A DNA stretch of 64,000 nt from Aurantimonas coralicida DSM 14790 (GCF_000421645.1 NZ_ATXK01000001.1:682001-746000), one strand, 5' to 3'. Shown: positions 9,850 to 20,342, counted from the first letter of the stretch. Notes: generated from the sequence alone by a model not told the origin. Translations and numbers: made by a program.

Positions 9850-9865
9850 TTGACGTTTACGTCAA
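9850..9865. promoter_or_regulatory. Perfect dyad TTGACGT-TT-ACGTCAA, probable MerR-type operator
   Basis: A perfect 7-bp inverted repeat with a 2-base centre, ending 41 bases before the acyl-CoA dehydrogenase start. The shape and length fit MerR-family operators, and it resembles the sites described for LiuR-like regulators of acyl-CoA catabolism. The adjacent MerR gene is the natural candidate to bind it. A related but imperfect sequence (TTGACGCTACGTC) is found at 9039, upstream of the MerR gene itself. Confidence 0.6.
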
Positions 9866-9906
9866 AGTTAGCGATAAGCCGCCGACGCTCGAGACGGAGG
9901 AATCGC

Positions 9907-11703
9907 ATGCCGACCTACCAGGCCCCCACCGAAGACACGCTGTTCGTCCTGAACGACCTGCTCGGCTTCGACCGCTACAACAATCTTCCCGGTTTTGCGG
10001 ACGCGTCGCCCGACGTCGTCGAAGCAATCCTCGGCGAGGCCGGCCGCGTCGCCAGCGAAGTGCTGCAGCCGCTGAACCGGGTCGGCGATCTCGAGGGCTG
10101 CACCCGCGCCGCCGACGGTTCGGTGACGACGCCCAAGGGCTTCAAGGCCGCCTACGACACCTTTCGCGAAGGCGGCTGGGGCAGCCTGCCCTTCGATCCC
10201 GAATATGGCGGCCAGGGCCTGCCGCACACGCTCGCCACCGCCGTGTCGGAATACATGTCCTCGGCCAACATGGCCTTCGCCATGTATCCGGGCCTGACCG
10301 CCGGCGCGATCGCCGCGATCTCGGTTCACGGCTCGAACGAGCAGAAGCAGACCTACCTGCCGAAGATGATCGAGGGCTCGTGGACCGGCACCATGAACCT
10401 GACGGAGCCGCATTGCGGCACCGATCTCGGCCTCTTGCGCACCAAGGCGGTGCCGCAGGATGACGGCAGCTACCGCATCTCCGGCCAGAAGATCTTCATC
10501 TCCGCCGGCGAACACGACATGGCCGACAACATCGTCCATCTGGTCCTCGCCCGCATCGAGGGCGCGCCGGAGGGCGTGAAGGGCATCTCGCTCTTCATCG
10601 TACCGAAATTCGTCCTCGACGCCGACGGCAATCCGGGCGAGCGCAACGGCGTCGTCTGCGGTTCGCTCGAAGAGAAGATGGGCATCCACGGCAACGCCAC
10701 CTGCGTCATGAACTACGACGACGCGACCGGCTACCTCATCGGCGAGGCCGACAAGGGCCTGCGCGCCATGTTCACGATGATGAACGAGGCGCGGCTCGGC
10801 GTCGGCGTCCAGGGCCTGGCGATCTCGGAAGTCGCCTACCAGAACGCCGTCACCTATGCCCGCGAACGCATCCAGGGCCGCTCGCTCGCCGGCGCCAAGG
10901 CACCGGAGAAGAAGGCGGACCCGATCATCGTCCATCCGGACATCCGCCGCATCCTGATGACCATCCGGTCGATCAACGAGGCCGGCCGGGCGCTGGTCCT
11001 GTGGACCGCGCTGAAGGGCGACCTGTCGCATCGCGCCGAGGAGGAGAAGGATCGCCAGGCCGCCGACGACTGGATGGGCCTGATGACCCCGGTCATCAAG
11101 GGTGTCCTGACCGACAAGGGCTTCGACAACGCCGTGATGGCCCAGCAGGTCTATGGCGGCCACGGCTATATCGGCGAATGGGGCATGGAGCAGTTCGTCC
11201 GCGACGCCCGCATTGCCCAGATCTACGAGGGCGCCAACGGCATCCAGGCGCTCGACCTCGTCGGCCGCAAGCTCGGCCTGAACGGTGGCCGCGCGGTGCA
11301 GTCCTTCTTCGCCGAGGTCGGCCAGTTCTGCGAGGAGAACCGCGCCAACGAGGCGATGGCGCCCTTCACCAAGGCGCTGAAGAAAGGTCTGAACGACCTG
11401 CAGCAGGCTACCATGTGGCTGATGCAGAACGCCATGGCCAAACCCGACAACGCCGGCGCCGCCTCGACCGACTACATGCATCTCTTCGGCCTCGTCGCCA
11501 TGGGGTACATGTGGGGCCGCATGGCCAAGGTCGCGCAGGAAAAGATCGCCGCCGGCGCCAATGGCCGCTCGGAGTTCATGGAGAAGAAGCTCCTGACCGC
11601 GCGCTTCTACATGGAGCGGGTGATGCCGGAGAGCGCCGCCCATCTGGCGCGCATCTCCACCGGCGCCGATTCCATGATGGCGATGGACGCCGACGCCTTC
11701 TAG
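9907..11703 (+). CDS. Acyl-CoA dehydrogenase (about 600-residue, C-terminally extended type)
   Basis: FAD-dependent acyl-CoA dehydrogenase, 598 residues, of the long class found with thiolase and FadJ genes in alphaproteobacteria. A short N-terminal extension ([14 protein letters not shown]) is followed by the three-domain fold. The active-site region reads [19 protein letters not shown], with the probable catalytic Glu in YEG. The FAD/substrate region [19 protein letters not shown] is also seen. It introduces the 2,3-double bond into acyl-CoA in beta-oxidation; relatives also handle methylthio-propionyl-CoA, so the exact substrate is open. The ATG at 9907 follows a strong GGAGGA. A probable MerR operator lies just upstream. 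Confidence 0.93.
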   Translation: MPTYQAPTEDTLFVLNDLLGFDRYNNLPGFADASPDVVEAILGEAGRVASEVLQPLNRVGDLEGCTRAADGSVTTPKGFKAAYDTFREGGWGSLPFDPEYGGQGLPHTLATAVSEYMSSANMAFAMYPGLTAGAIAAISVHGSNEQKQTYLPKMIEGSWTGTMNLTEPHCGTDLGLLRTKAVPQDDGSYRISGQKIFISAGEHDMADNIVHLVLARIEGAPEGVKGISLFIVPKFVLDADGNPGERNGVVCGSLEEKMGIHGNATCVMNYDDATGYLIGEADKGLRAMFTMMNEARLGVGVQGLAISEVAYQNAVTYARERIQGRSLAGAKAPEKKADPIIVHPDIRRILMTIRSINEAGRALVLWTALKGDLSHRAEEEKDRQAADDWMGLMTPVIKGVLTDKGFDNAVMAQQVYGGHGYIGEWGMEQFVRDARIAQIYEGANGIQALDLVGRKLGLNGGRAVQSFFAEVGQFCEENRANEAMAPFTKALKKGLNDLQQATMWLMQNAMAKPDNAGAASTDYMHLFGLVAMGYMWGRMAKVAQEKIAAGANGRSEFMEKKLLTARFYMERVMPESAAHLARISTGADSMMAMDADAF

Positions 11704-11815
11704 GCGGCGACCGCCCGGGAGGGCGTCCGGCAGCGGCGGCCATTGCCTTGGCGCTGCCGGGTGGCCATGTCGGAGGCGACCGGACACTGCACCCGTCGCG
11801 CCCTGGCGACGGGCC

Positions 11816-11838
11816 GACCCGGCCCAAACGGCCGGGTC
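11816..11838 (+). other. Perfect 9-bp hairpin between acyl-CoA dehydrogenase and thiolase genes
   Basis: GACCCGGCC, loop CAAAC, GGCCGGGTC. It lies in the 209-base gap of the presumed operon, with no T-run. It may be an mRNA stability or partial-termination element. Confidence 0.5.
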
Positions 11839-11912
11839 CATGAGGATTTCATCGCGGCATACGGCGCGCCGCCCGCAGGCGGCCTGGGCGCGCGGAACAC
11901 GGAGGAACATCA

Positions 11913-13121
11913 ATGACCGAAGCCTATATCTACGATCACGTCCGCACGCCCCGCGGCCGCGGCAAGAAGGACGGCGCGCTGCATGAGGTGCCCGCCGTGC
12001 GCCTCGGCGCCAAGGTTCTGGAAGCCCTGCGCGACCGCAACGGCATCGACACCCGCACCGTCGACGACATCATCTTCGGCTGCGTCGATCCGGTCGGCGA
12101 GGCCGGCTCGGTGATCCCGCGCGCCAGCGCCTTCGAGGCCGGCTACGACTTCGCCGCTCCGGGCATGCAGATCTCGCGCTTCTGCGCCTCCGGTCTCGAC
12201 GCGGTGAATCTCGGCGCCGCCAAGATCGCCCAGGGCGCCGAGGACATCGTCATCGCCGGCGGCGTGGAATCCATGTCGCGGGTCGGCATGGGCATGTCCG
12301 GCGGCGCCTGGATCATGGATCCGTCCGTGGGCATTCCGTCCTATTTCATGCCGCAGGGCGTCTCGGCCGACCTGATCGCCACCAAATACGGCTTTTCGCG
12401 CGACGACGTCGACGCCTATGCCGTCGAGAGCCAGAAGCGTGCCGGCAAGGCTTGGGAAGAGGGCCGCTTTGCCAAGTCCGTCGTCCCGGTCAAGGACCAG
12501 AACGGTCTGACCATCCTCGACCGTGACGAGCACATGCGCCCGTCCACCGACATGCAGTCGCTCGGCAGCCTCAACGCCTCCTTCGCCATGCATGGCGAGA
12601 TGGGCGGCTACGACGCCGTCGGCATCCAGGCCCATCCCGAGATCGAGGGGGTCAATCACGTCCATCACGCCGGCAATTCCTCCGGCATCGTCGATGGCGC
12701 CGGCGCCGTCCTGCTCGGCTCCAAGGCCGGCGGCGAGGCCCTCGGCGTCAAGCCGCGCGCCCGCATCAAGGCCTTCGCCAATATCGGCTCCGATCCGGCG
12801 CTGATGCTCACCGGCCCGGTCGACGTGACGGAAAAGCTCCTGAAGCGCGCCGGCATGACCATCGGCGACATCGACCTGTTCGAGCTGAACGAAGCCTTCG
12901 CGGCCGTCGTCCTGCGCTACATGCAGGCCTTCGACATCGACCATGACAAGATCAACGTGAATGGCGGCGCCATCGCCATGGGCCATCCGCTCGGCGCCAC
13001 CGGCGCGATGATCTTCGGCACGGTGCTCGACGAGCTCGAGCGTCAGGGCAAGCAGACCGCGCTGGTCACCCTGTGCATCGGCGCCGGCATGGGCACCGCC
13101 ACGATCATCGAGCGGGTCTGA
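11913..13121 (+). CDS. Acetyl-CoA C-acyltransferase (thiolase)
   Basis: Thiolase of 402 residues, standard length. The acyl-accepting cysteine is C91 in [14 protein letters not shown]. The C-terminal His motif is [15 protein letters not shown] and the second catalytic cysteine lies in [10 protein letters not shown]. It carries out the final thiolytic cleavage of 3-ketoacyl-CoA in beta-oxidation. The start follows GGAGGA. It lies in the same orientation as the dehydrogenase upstream and FadJ downstream, and converges with the EAL gene 24 bases past its stop. Confidence 0.95.
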   Translation: MTEAYIYDHVRTPRGRGKKDGALHEVPAVRLGAKVLEALRDRNGIDTRTVDDIIFGCVDPVGEAGSVIPRASAFEAGYDFAAPGMQISRFCASGLDAVNLGAAKIAQGAEDIVIAGGVESMSRVGMGMSGGAWIMDPSVGIPSYFMPQGVSADLIATKYGFSRDDVDAYAVESQKRAGKAWEEGRFAKSVVPVKDQNGLTILDRDEHMRPSTDMQSLGSLNASFAMHGEMGGYDAVGIQAHPEIEGVNHVHHAGNSSGIVDGAGAVLLGSKAGGEALGVKPRARIKAFANIGSDPALMLTGPVDVTEKLLKRAGMTIGDIDLFELNEAFAAVVLRYMQAFDIDHDKINVNGGAIAMGHPLGATGAMIFGTVLDELERQGKQTALVTLCIGAGMGTATIIERV

Positions 13122-13145
13122 GGCGACATGCTGCCGGGGCTGGGG

Positions 13146-13925
13146 TCAGGCGACGTGCTGGACACCGATCTCATGCGGATGCACCGCGAGCGCCGGCAGC
13201 GTCTCGAAGGCCGGCTTGGCGAAGTAGTAGCCCTGGAACAGGGTGACGCCAGCCGCCTTCAGCGCCGCGAACTCGGCCGCCGTCTCGACGCCCTCGGCCA
13301 GCACCGTGATGTCGAGCTCGCGGGCGACAAACAGGGTCGCCGCGAGGATCGCCTGGCGGGCGCGGCTGGTGTCGATGCCGCGCACGAGATGCATGTCGAT
13401 CTTGATCAGGTCGGGCTGGAAATCGGCGAGGAGGCCCAGCCCGGCATAGCCGGCGCCGAAATCGTCGAGGGCCGTGATGAAGCCCATCTTGCGGTACTCG
13501 GCGATGATGTTCTGCAGATGCGCGACGTCGGTCATCTGCTCGCTCTCGGTGAACTCGAACATGATCGAGGTCAGCGGGAAGCTGCTCTTGCGGGCGGCCG
13601 CAAGGGTCGCGCGCAGGCAGGCGGACGGCTCGTAGACGGCGTTGGGCAGGAAGTTGATCGACAGATGCGGCAGCTCGCCGGCGGGGAACAGCTGCGACGC
13701 CAGCGAGATCGCCTTCACCCGGCAGGCCTGGTCGAAGCGGTATTTCTGGTCGGCCGAGACCTGCGACAGAATGTTGTAGGCGCCCTCCCCGTTGAGGCCC
13801 CGCACCAGGGCCTCGTAGCCCCAGACCCGCTCCGACGCGATGTCGAGGATGGGCTGGAAGGCCATGGAGAACTGGAAGTCCAGCGGGCGGGAAGTCTGGC
13901 AGCCGGGGCAGGCGGTTTCGGACAT
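13146..13925 (-). CDS. EAL-domain cyclic-di-GMP phosphodiesterase
   Basis: Single-domain EAL protein of 259 residues. The catalytic set appears intact: EALVRG (residues 38 to 43), the Asn in [43 protein letters not shown] and FQGYYFAKP. It should hydrolyse c-di-GMP to pGpG. There is no GGDEF, PAS or membrane segment. The short N-terminus carries a CPGC motif (C6, C9) that could bind metal or sense redox. It lies on the opposite strand within the beta-oxidation gene block. The reading frame remains open far upstream (to 16178) by GC bias only. No strong ribosome site precedes this ATG. Confidence 0.88.
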   Translation of the reverse strand: MSETACPGCQTSRPLDFQFSMAFQPILDIASERVWGYEALVRGLNGEGAYNILSQVSADQKYRFDQACRVKAISLASQLFPAGELPHLSINFLPNAVYEPSACLRATLAAARKSSFPLTSIMFEFTESEQMTDVAHLQNIIAEYRKMGFITALDDFGAGYAGLGLLADFQPDLIKIDMHLVRGIDTSRARQAILAATLFVARELDITVLAEGVETAAEFAALKAAGVTLFQGYYFAKPAFETLPALAVHPHEIGVQHVA

Positions 13926-14075
13926 GGGCAGCAACTCGTCGGTGCGTATGAAGGCCCGTATTGTAAGGGTCGAGTGGTTTAACAACCCTGAAAGTTTCAC
14001 ACCCCTGCCGGTGGCAACGCCTTGGCGGGACATGGAAAATGATAGACGGCAAGCGTCCGATCTGGGAGCGAATTG

Positions 14076-16283
14076 ATGAACAGCGAGAACTTCACCATCG
14101 AGATCGACGGCGACGGCCTGGCCCTTGTCACTTGGGACATGCCCGGTCGCTCGATGAACGTCTTCACCCAGGAGGTCACGGGTGAGTTCGACGCAATGGT
14201 CGACGAGATGGTCGCCGACGCGGCGGTCAAGGGCGTCGTCATCACCTCCGGCAAGACCGGCTCCTTCACCGGCGGCGCCGACCTGAAGATGCTCTCCGGC
14301 ATGTTCGAGAGCTTCGAGGCGAAGAAGCGCGAGAACCCCGACGAGGCGATCCGCGAGCTCTTCGACGGCGCCGGCCGCATGTCCTGGATCTGGCGCAAGC
14401 TGGAGACCTGCGGCAAGCCCTTCGTCGCGGCGATCAACGGCACCTGCATGGGCGGCGGCTTCGAACTGGCGCTCGCTTGCCACGGCCGTGTCGCCACCAC
14501 CAGCGCCAAGATGGGCCTGCCCGAGGTCAAGGTCGGCATCTTCCCCGGCGCCGGCGGCACCCAGCGCGTACCGCGTCTGACTGACACCCAGAGCGCCCTG
14601 CAGATGCTGCTCAAGGGCTCCACCCTGACCGCCGACAAGGCCAAGGGCATGAAGCTGATCGACGCGGTCGTGTCGCAGGACGAGCTCGTCGCCACGGCCA
14701 AGGAGATGCTGAAGTCGGGCCTCTCGGCGGTGAAGCCGTGGGACCAGAAGGGCTTCAAGCTGCCCTCCGGCCCGGTCTACTCGCCGCAGGGTGCACAGGT
14801 CTGGCCGGCGGTCGCCTCGCTCTACCGCAAGGAGACCAACGACAATTATCCCGGTGCCCGCGCCATCGTGAAATGCGTCTATGAGGGACTTCTCGTCCCC
14901 ATGGACACCGCGCTGACCATCGAGCAGCGCTACTTCACCGAGGTCCTGCAGACGACCGAGGCGGCGATGATGATCCGCTCGCTCTTCGTCTCCATGCAGG
15001 AACTCAACAAAGGCGCCCGCCGGCCGAAGAACGTGCCAGCCAGCGATCTGAAGACGGTCGGCATCATCGGCGCCGGCTTCATGGGCGCCGGCATCGCCTA
15101 TGTCGCGGCCCAGGGCGGCCTCGACGTCGTCCTCATCGACCGCGACCAGGAGGCCACCGACAAGGGCAAGGCGCATTCGCGCAAGCTGATGGAAGGCCTC
15201 GTCTCCAAGGGCCGCGCCACCAAGGAACAGGCCGAGGCCGTGCTGGCGAAGATCACCGCCACGCCGGACTATGACGCTCTGAAGAATGCCGACCTCGTCG
15301 TCGAGGCAGTGTTCGAGGACCGCGACGTGAAGGCCGAGGTGACGAAGAAGGTCGCCGCCGTCCTGCGCAAGGATGCGATCTACGCGTCCAACACCTCCAC
15401 CATCCCGATCACCAGCCTGGCCGAGGCCTTCGAGGACCAGGAGCGCTTCATCGGCATCCACTTCTTCTCGCCGGTCGACCGGATGATGCTGACCGAGGTG
15501 ATCCTCGGCGAGAAGACCGGCGACAAGGCCCTGGCCGTCGCGCTGGACTTTGTGCGGGCCATCAAGAAGACGCCGATCGTCGTCAACGATACCCGCGGCT
15601 TCTTCGCCAATCGCTGCGTGCTCCGCTACATGTCGGAAGCCTACGACATGCTGGTCGAGGGCGTGCCCCCGGCGATGATCGAGAATGCCGCCAAGTTCGC
15701 CGGCATGCCGGTCGGCCCGCTCGCCCTCAACGACGAGACCGCGGTCGATCTGTCGCTGAAGATCATGAAGGCGACCATGCGCGACATGGGCGAGGATTCG
15801 GTCGATCCGCGCCACTTCAAGCTGGTCGAGCAGATGAACGGCGACGGCCGGCTCGGCCGCAAGGCGGGCAAGGGCTTCTACGACTATCCGGCCAAGCCCG
15901 CCAAGAAGTCGCTGTGGCCCGGCCTGAAGGACATGTTCGAGCAGCAGCCGGCCGACCAGATCGACTTCGAGGAGCTCAAGCAACGCTTCCTCGCCACCAT
16001 GGCGCTGGAAGCGGCGCGCACCATGGAGGAAGGCGTCGTCGTCGACCCGCGCGAGGCCGATGTCGGCTCGATTCTCGGCTTCGGCTACGCGCCCTATACC
16101 GGCGGCACGATCAGCTACATCGACGGCATGGGCACCAAGGCCTTCGTCGCGCTCTGCGAGAAGCTGGCCGCCAAGCATGGCGAGCGCTTCGAGCCGACGC
16201 CGCTGCTGCGCGAGATGGCGAAGACCGGTGAAACCTTCTACGGGCGCTTCCCGCCGGAAGGCTCGAAGGCCGAAGCCGCCTGA
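14076..16283 (+). CDS. FadJ/FadB-type bifunctional enoyl-CoA hydratase / 3-hydroxyacyl-CoA dehydrogenase
   Basis: Multifunctional beta-oxidation protein of 735 residues, the family length. The N-terminal crotonase domain (1 to about 190) has the oxyanion motif GSFTGGADLKML, with probable catalytic Glu130 (GGGFELA) and Glu150 (GLPEVKVG). The NAD-binding Rossmann domain starts near 327 (VGIIGAGFMGAGIA), followed by NTSTIPIT and the catalytic His region GIHFFSPVDRM. The C-terminal 3HCDH domains end at about residue 720. It hydrates enoyl-CoA and oxidises the product to 3-ketoacyl-CoA, feeding the thiolase upstream. The ATG at 14076 has GGGAGCG 5 bases before it; a TTG codon immediately precedes it. 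Confidence 0.95.
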   Translation: MNSENFTIEIDGDGLALVTWDMPGRSMNVFTQEVTGEFDAMVDEMVADAAVKGVVITSGKTGSFTGGADLKMLSGMFESFEAKKRENPDEAIRELFDGAGRMSWIWRKLETCGKPFVAAINGTCMGGGFELALACHGRVATTSAKMGLPEVKVGIFPGAGGTQRVPRLTDTQSALQMLLKGSTLTADKAKGMKLIDAVVSQDELVATAKEMLKSGLSAVKPWDQKGFKLPSGPVYSPQGAQVWPAVASLYRKETNDNYPGARAIVKCVYEGLLVPMDTALTIEQRYFTEVLQTTEAAMMIRSLFVSMQELNKGARRPKNVPASDLKTVGIIGAGFMGAGIAYVAAQGGLDVVLIDRDQEATDKGKAHSRKLMEGLVSKGRATKEQAEAVLAKITATPDYDALKNADLVVEAVFEDRDVKAEVTKKVAAVLRKDAIYASNTSTIPITSLAEAFEDQERFIGIHFFSPVDRMMLTEVILGEKTGDKALAVALDFVRAIKKTPIVVNDTRGFFANRCVLRYMSEAYDMLVEGVPPAMIENAAKFAGMPVGPLALNDETAVDLSLKIMKATMRDMGEDSVDPRHFKLVEQMNGDGRLGRKAGKGFYDYPAKPAKKSLWPGLKDMFEQQPADQIDFEELKQRFLATMALEAARTMEEGVVVDPREADVGSILGFGYAPYTGGTISYIDGMGTKAFVALCEKLAAKHGERFEPTPLLREMAKTGETFYGRFPPEGSKAEAA

Positions 16284-16312
16284 TCAGGCTTCCTGCAAGG
16301 CCAGCCAGACAT

Positions 16313-16346
16313 GGGGGAGGACCGGAACCGGTTCTCCCCCTTTTTC
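16313..16346 (+). terminator. Strong intrinsic terminator after fadJ
   Basis: GGGGGAG and CTCCCCC, with an inner ACCGG/CCGGT pair and one mismatch, are followed directly by TTTTTCTT. It is a textbook rho-independent terminator ending the beta-oxidation transcript. Confidence 0.9.
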
Positions 16347-16545
16347 TTGCGCGCGAGCGGCGAATGCTTTTCATTCAGTGACGAAACGGTTTGCAACGCC
16401 GAACGGCCATAATTTAAAGCTTTAAGACAAGACGAGGGACGTTCGCACCGACGCGCCAGCCATGGCGCGCAGAAATTTGCGGCAGGCGCGCCCCGGAGCT
16501 GCCATCGGCGCCCGGCGCGGCACGCGGCCGACGAGGAGAAGCAGG

Positions 16546-17541
16546 ATGACGAGGGGGCCGCGCAATCGACATCGGCCGAGCGAGGAGGCGATCCGCAGGC
16601 GCCTCGTCGAGCGTCGTTCGGATTACGATCGCCGGCAGGCCGATACTGGCTGGGTCGACCGTCTGGTCCAGGGCAGGCAGCCGAGCGGACGGCTGTCGAA
16701 CCGCGGCCGGCCGCCCGGCTTCTTCACCCGCCTGCGGCGGCGGCCCATCACCGCCTATATTCTGGCGACGATCGCCTCGGTGGCCATCGTCGCCGCGCTG
16801 ACGCCGACGCTCCTGCGCACGAGCACTCCGGCCGGCAACGCCCCGCAGGTCTCGCAGTCGACGCCCGCGGCATCCGACGACGCGGCCATCGCCCGGCGCA
16901 TGGCCGATGCCATGACGCCGGTGGCCGAACGGGTCGCCTCGGCCGAGACCGGCGGTCGCCTGCGCCCCGCCATCGCCGCGATGCCCGAAACCGTCGCCCG
17001 CCCCCCGGCCATGAGCGAGGCCGCCGTGGCCGCAGCACTTAATCTGCGCCTGCCGCCGGATGCGGCCCAACTTATCGCAGCCGTCGAGAATCCCGATTAT
17101 CTGAGCACGACCGGCAGCGTCGGCCCGATCATCGCCGACGCCGACAGCATCGAACCGCCACGCCCCGGCGCGATCGATCTGGACACCGTCGCGCCGCTCG
17201 GGCCGATCGTCCCGCAGGTCCCGACAGCGCAGACGCCGCCGTCGACCGATTCCGCCCCCCTCACCGTCGAGGAAGCCCTGCGCGGCACCACCCCCGCGGT
17301 CCCTGTCGACGGCGCCCCCGCGCAGGAGGAGCTCGCGGCCGCACAGCCTGAGGACGGCCCGGGCGGCATCGTCACGGCCAGCGTCAACATGCGGGCCAAG
17401 CCGGAGAACAACGCGACCATCGTCGCCGTCCTGGAAAAGGGCATGGCGGTCACCGTCATCGCCTGCACCTCCTGGTGCGAGGTCTCGGCGAATGGCCAGC
17501 GCGGCTTCGTCTTCCGCGATTTCGTCGACCAGCGCGGCTGA
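16546..17541 (+). CDS. SH3-domain protein with one membrane anchor
   Basis: Protein of about 331 residues. A basic cytoplasmic N-terminus of about 65 residues is followed by one membrane helix (ITAYILATIASVAIVAAL). A long Ala/Pro/Thr-rich periplasmic linker leads to a bacterial SH3 (SH3_3) domain at the end (VTASVNMRAKPENNATIVAV then a CTSWCEVSANGQRGFVF segment). Such proteins are usually envelope-associated and may bind peptidoglycan. The ATG at 16546 follows AGGAGAAGCAGG and is preferred over an ATG at 16462, which has no ribosome site. The precise role is unknown. Confidence 0.78.
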   Translation: MTRGPRNRHRPSEEAIRRRLVERRSDYDRRQADTGWVDRLVQGRQPSGRLSNRGRPPGFFTRLRRRPITAYILATIASVAIVAALTPTLLRTSTPAGNAPQVSQSTPAASDDAAIARRMADAMTPVAERVASAETGGRLRPAIAAMPETVARPPAMSEAAVAAALNLRLPPDAAQLIAAVENPDYLSTTGSVGPIIADADSIEPPRPGAIDLDTVAPLGPIVPQVPTAQTPPSTDSAPLTVEEALRGTTPAVPVDGAPAQEELAAAQPEDGPGGIVTASVNMRAKPENNATIVAVLEKGMAVTVIACTSWCEVSANGQRGFVFRDFVDQRG

Positions 17542-17550
17542 TAGGCCAGC

Positions 17551-17572
17551 CCATGCCCGGTCACGGGCATGG
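17551..17572. terminator. Bidirectional hairpin between convergent genes
   Basis: CCATGCCCG, loop GTCA, CGGGCATGG: a perfect 9-bp stem in the 57-base gap between the SH3 gene and sdaA, which converge. Confidence 0.6.
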
Positions 17573-17598
17573 CGACCATTGGCAATGCGGCCCCGGCC

Positions 17599-18978
17599 TC
17601 AGCAGATGGTGACGTTGACGGCGAGCCCGCCCATCGCGGTTTCCTTGTACTTCTCGCTCATGTCGTTGCCGGTCTGGCGCATCGTCTCGATGACATTGTC
17701 CAGCGAGACGAAATGCGTGCCGTCGCCTTTCAGGGCCAGGCGCGCGGCGTTGATCGCCTTCACCGCGCCCATCGTGTTGCGCTCGATGCAGGGGATCTGC
17801 ACGAGCCCGCCGATCGGGTCGCAGGTCAGGCCGAGATTGTGCTCCATGGCGATCTCGGCGGCGTTCTCCACCTGTCGCGGCGTCCCGCCGAGGACGGCGC
17901 AAAGACCGGCCGCCGCCATCGAGCAGGCGACGCCAACCTCGCCCTGGCAGCCCATCTCGGCCGCCGAGATCGAGGCGTTCTGCTTGTAGAGCGCACCGAT
18001 CGCCGCGGATGTCGCCATGAAGGTGATGACGCCGTCGTCCGTCGCGCCGTGCACGAAGCGCTCGTAATAGGCCAGCACCGCCGGGATGACGCCGGCCGCC
18101 CCGTTGGTCGGCGCGGTGACGACCCGGCCGCCGGCGGCGTTCTCCTCGTTCACGGCCAGCGCGTAGAGATTGACCCAGTCGAGCGTCGTCAGCGGATCGC
18201 GCAGCGCCTTTTCCGGCTTTCGCAGAAGCTCGTTGTGGAGCTGCTTGGCCCTCCGACGCACGTTCAGCCCGCCCGGCAGGATGCCGTCCATCCGGCAGCC
18301 GCGCTCGATGGAATCGAGCATCGCATCGCGAATGCCCAGAATGCCGTCGCGGATCTCGGCCCGCGAGCGCCAGGTCTCCTCGTTGGCGAGCACCGCCTCC
18401 CCGATCGACAGGCCATGCGCCTCGCACAGCGCCAGAAGCTCGTCGCCGGAGCTGAATTCGTAGGGTGCGCGGGCATTGGTCAGCACCGGTGTCTCTCCGG
18501 CAGCGTCTTCTGCCGACATCACGAAACCGCCGCCAACGGAGTAATAGTCCGCCCTGTCGATCTCCCGGTCCGCCGCGTCGAAGGCGGTGAAGCGCATGCC
18601 GTTGGAATGGTGCGGCAGCCGCTCGCGCTTCAGGAAGATCAATTCCTCGCCGTCGCGAAACGGCACGCGTTGGCCGCGGTCGAGCTGCAGCTCGCCCTTG
18701 TCGCGGATATAGGCGAACAGGTCCTCCGCATCGTCGGGGTCGAGCGTGTCGGGCTGCAGGCCGGCCAGGCCGAGCATCACCGCCTTGTCGGTGCCGTGGC
18801 CCGTGCCGGTGAGCGCCAGCGAACCGTAGAGATGCACGACGACCCGCGCCGTCTCGCCCTTCAGCCCGCGATCGTCGAGCCGGTCGAGAAAGCGGCGCGC
18901 CGCCCACATCGGCCCCACCGTGTGGGACGATGACGGCCCGATCCCGATCTTGAACAGCTCGAACAGGCTGATGGACAT
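17599..18978 (-). CDS. sdaA: L-serine ammonia-lyase, iron-sulfur type
   Basis: Single-chain L-serine dehydratase of 459 residues: serine to pyruvate plus ammonia, in the cytoplasm. The N-terminus has [19 protein letters not shown], typical of the beta domain. Cluster-binding cysteines are likely C344 (MGCQGEVG), C386 (LTCDPIGG) and C397 (IPCIERN), spaced as in the characterised Legionella enzyme. The last residue is C459; in that enzyme the C-terminal cysteine folds into the active site as the fourth iron ligand. The ribosome site GGGGGAGG precedes the ATG. It is followed on the same strand by the YihY gene upstream at 19035. Confidence 0.95.
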   Translation of the reverse strand: MSISLFELFKIGIGPSSSHTVGPMWAARRFLDRLDDRGLKGETARVVVHLYGSLALTGTGHGTDKAVMLGLAGLQPDTLDPDDAEDLFAYIRDKGELQLDRGQRVPFRDGEELIFLKRERLPHHSNGMRFTAFDAADREIDRADYYSVGGGFVMSAEDAAGETPVLTNARAPYEFSSGDELLALCEAHGLSIGEAVLANEETWRSRAEIRDGILGIRDAMLDSIERGCRMDGILPGGLNVRRRAKQLHNELLRKPEKALRDPLTTLDWVNLYALAVNEENAAGGRVVTAPTNGAAGVIPAVLAYYERFVHGATDDGVITFMATSAAIGALYKQNASISAAEMGCQGEVGVACSMAAAGLCAVLGGTPRQVENAAEIAMEHNLGLTCDPIGGLVQIPCIERNTMGAVKAINAARLALKGDGTHFVSLDNVIETMRQTGNDMSEKYKETAMGGLAVNVTIC

Positions 18979-19034
18979 GCGGCCTCCCCCTCAACCTCGC
19001 AAAAAGAGACTGCTTTGGCCGGCCATGCAAGCCG

Positions 19035-20099
19035 TCAGGCGGGATGCTTGTGCTTGCGCCGGAACAGGCCGCGCTTCTCCGCCGTGGGGGCGGGATCGCG
19101 CCGCGAGCTCTTGCCCAGCGTGTCGGCGACCCGGGCGCCGCGTTCACCGATCGGCCTGGGCGGGTCGTTTACCGTGTCGTGCGCCGTCTGGTGCTCCATC
19201 TCGGCATTGATCTCGGCGCCGATGATGAAGATCAGCGAGGAAATCCACACCCACATCATGAAGCCGATGACGGCGCCGAGCGAGCCGTACATGGCGTTGT
19301 AATTGGCGAAGTTCTGCAGGTACCAGGAGAAGCCGAGCGAGGCGAGCAGCCAGACGACGGCCGCCAGGAGCGCGCCCGAGACCACCCATTTCCAGCGGGC
19401 GCGCCGGCGGCTGGGCCCATACCGATAGATCATCGCGATGGCGACGACGATCAGCCCGAAGACCACCGGCCAGCGCATCGCCGCAATCATCATCTCCGAA
19501 AAGCTCTGCAGGCCGAAGACGGCCATGACCACCGGAACGACGCCGACGGTGACGATCAGCACGATGCCGATGAAGATCGCGCCGAGGGTGAAGCAGAAAG
19601 CGACGAGGTTCAGCTTGAAGAAGCTGCGCTGCTCGCGCTCGCCATAGGCGACGTTCATCGCCTCGAACAGGGTCTTGATGCCGTTGTTGGCGCTCCACAG
19701 CGCAAACAGCAGGCCGCTGACGAAGCCCAGCGACAGCGACGAGGAATCCTGGCTCACCAGGCGCGCCAGCTGCGATTCCAGGAGCTCGGTGCCGGCCGTC
19801 GGCAGGAACTGGCCGATGAAGGCGATATGTTCGCCGATCGAGACCGGGTCGGCGACGAAGCCGTAGAGCGAGACGAAGACGGCGAAGGCCGGAAACAGCG
19901 CCAGCAGCAGGTAGAAGGTCGCGCCGGCGGCGATCAGCATGACGCGATCGTCGAAGAACGAGGCGTAGATGCGCAGGCTGATGTCCTTCCACCCCTTCCA
20001 GGGGATCGACATCGGTCCGCCGGCGCTGCGGCCGCGCCCCGGCTCGCTGGCCCGGCGGCGGGTTTCCTCGCTGGTATGCGCCGCGAACTTCAGATCCAT
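19035..20099 (-). CDS. YihY/BrkB-family inner-membrane protein
   Basis: About 354 residues, with six hydrophobic segments between about 30 and 300 and the family features ISLRIYASFFDDRVMLIAAG, LWSANNGIKTLFEAMNVAYG and SLGAVIGFMMWVWISSLIF. The C-terminal 50 residues are charged and cytoplasmic, ending in a Lys/Arg/His-rich tail. The family was once mis-annotated as ribonuclease BN; its real function is unknown. The start is chosen at the ATG at 20099, which has GGACGGA upstream. An ATG at 20126 and the frame to 20225 are alternatives. It is divergent from the S24 repressor gene. Confidence 0.85.
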   Translation of the reverse strand: MDLKFAAHTSEETRRRASEPGRGRSAGGPMSIPWKGWKDISLRIYASFFDDRVMLIAAGATFYLLLALFPAFAVFVSLYGFVADPVSIGEHIAFIGQFLPTAGTELLESQLARLVSQDSSSLSLGFVSGLLFALWSANNGIKTLFEAMNVAYGEREQRSFFKLNLVAFCFTLGAIFIGIVLIVTVGVVPVVMAVFGLQSFSEMMIAAMRWPVVFGLIVVAIAMIYRYGPSRRRARWKWVVSGALLAAVVWLLASLGFSWYLQNFANYNAMYGSLGAVIGFMMWVWISSLIFIIGAEINAEMEHQTAHDTVNDPPRPIGERGARVADTLGKSSRRDPAPTAEKRGLFRRKHKHPA

Positions 20100-20298
20100 G
20101 CCGTCATTCCGTCCCTGCCATCGCATGCCGCCGCGATACGCCGCGCGTCGGCAGCCCCGTCCATAAGGCTGGAAGAGCATATGGCACCAACCATGGCCGC
20201 TGCCCAGCGGCGCACGGACGCGCAAAGGCAGACCTAGCTGCTTCCGAAGAATTTGACGCTACGATATGGACAGCGGCACGATGGCGCTTTAAGACCGG

Positions 20299-20320
20299 TC
20301 AGAGGTATTTATTCCTCTGA
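20299..20320. promoter_or_regulatory. Perfect dyad TCAGAGG-N8-CCTCTGA before the S24 repressor gene
   Basis: A perfect 7-bp inverted repeat with an AT-only 8-base centre (TATTTATT), ending 22 bases before the repressor start. It could be an autoregulatory operator or an RNA hairpin over the 5' leader. A TTGACG box lies at 20253. Confidence 0.45.
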
Positions 20321-20342
20321 CGCAGACCGGGCTTCGCACACG

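Noticed and set aside
13926-16178. Upstream extension of the EAL frame
   Set aside because: It runs antisense through fadJ, with no homology and His/Arg/Gly-rich shadow composition.
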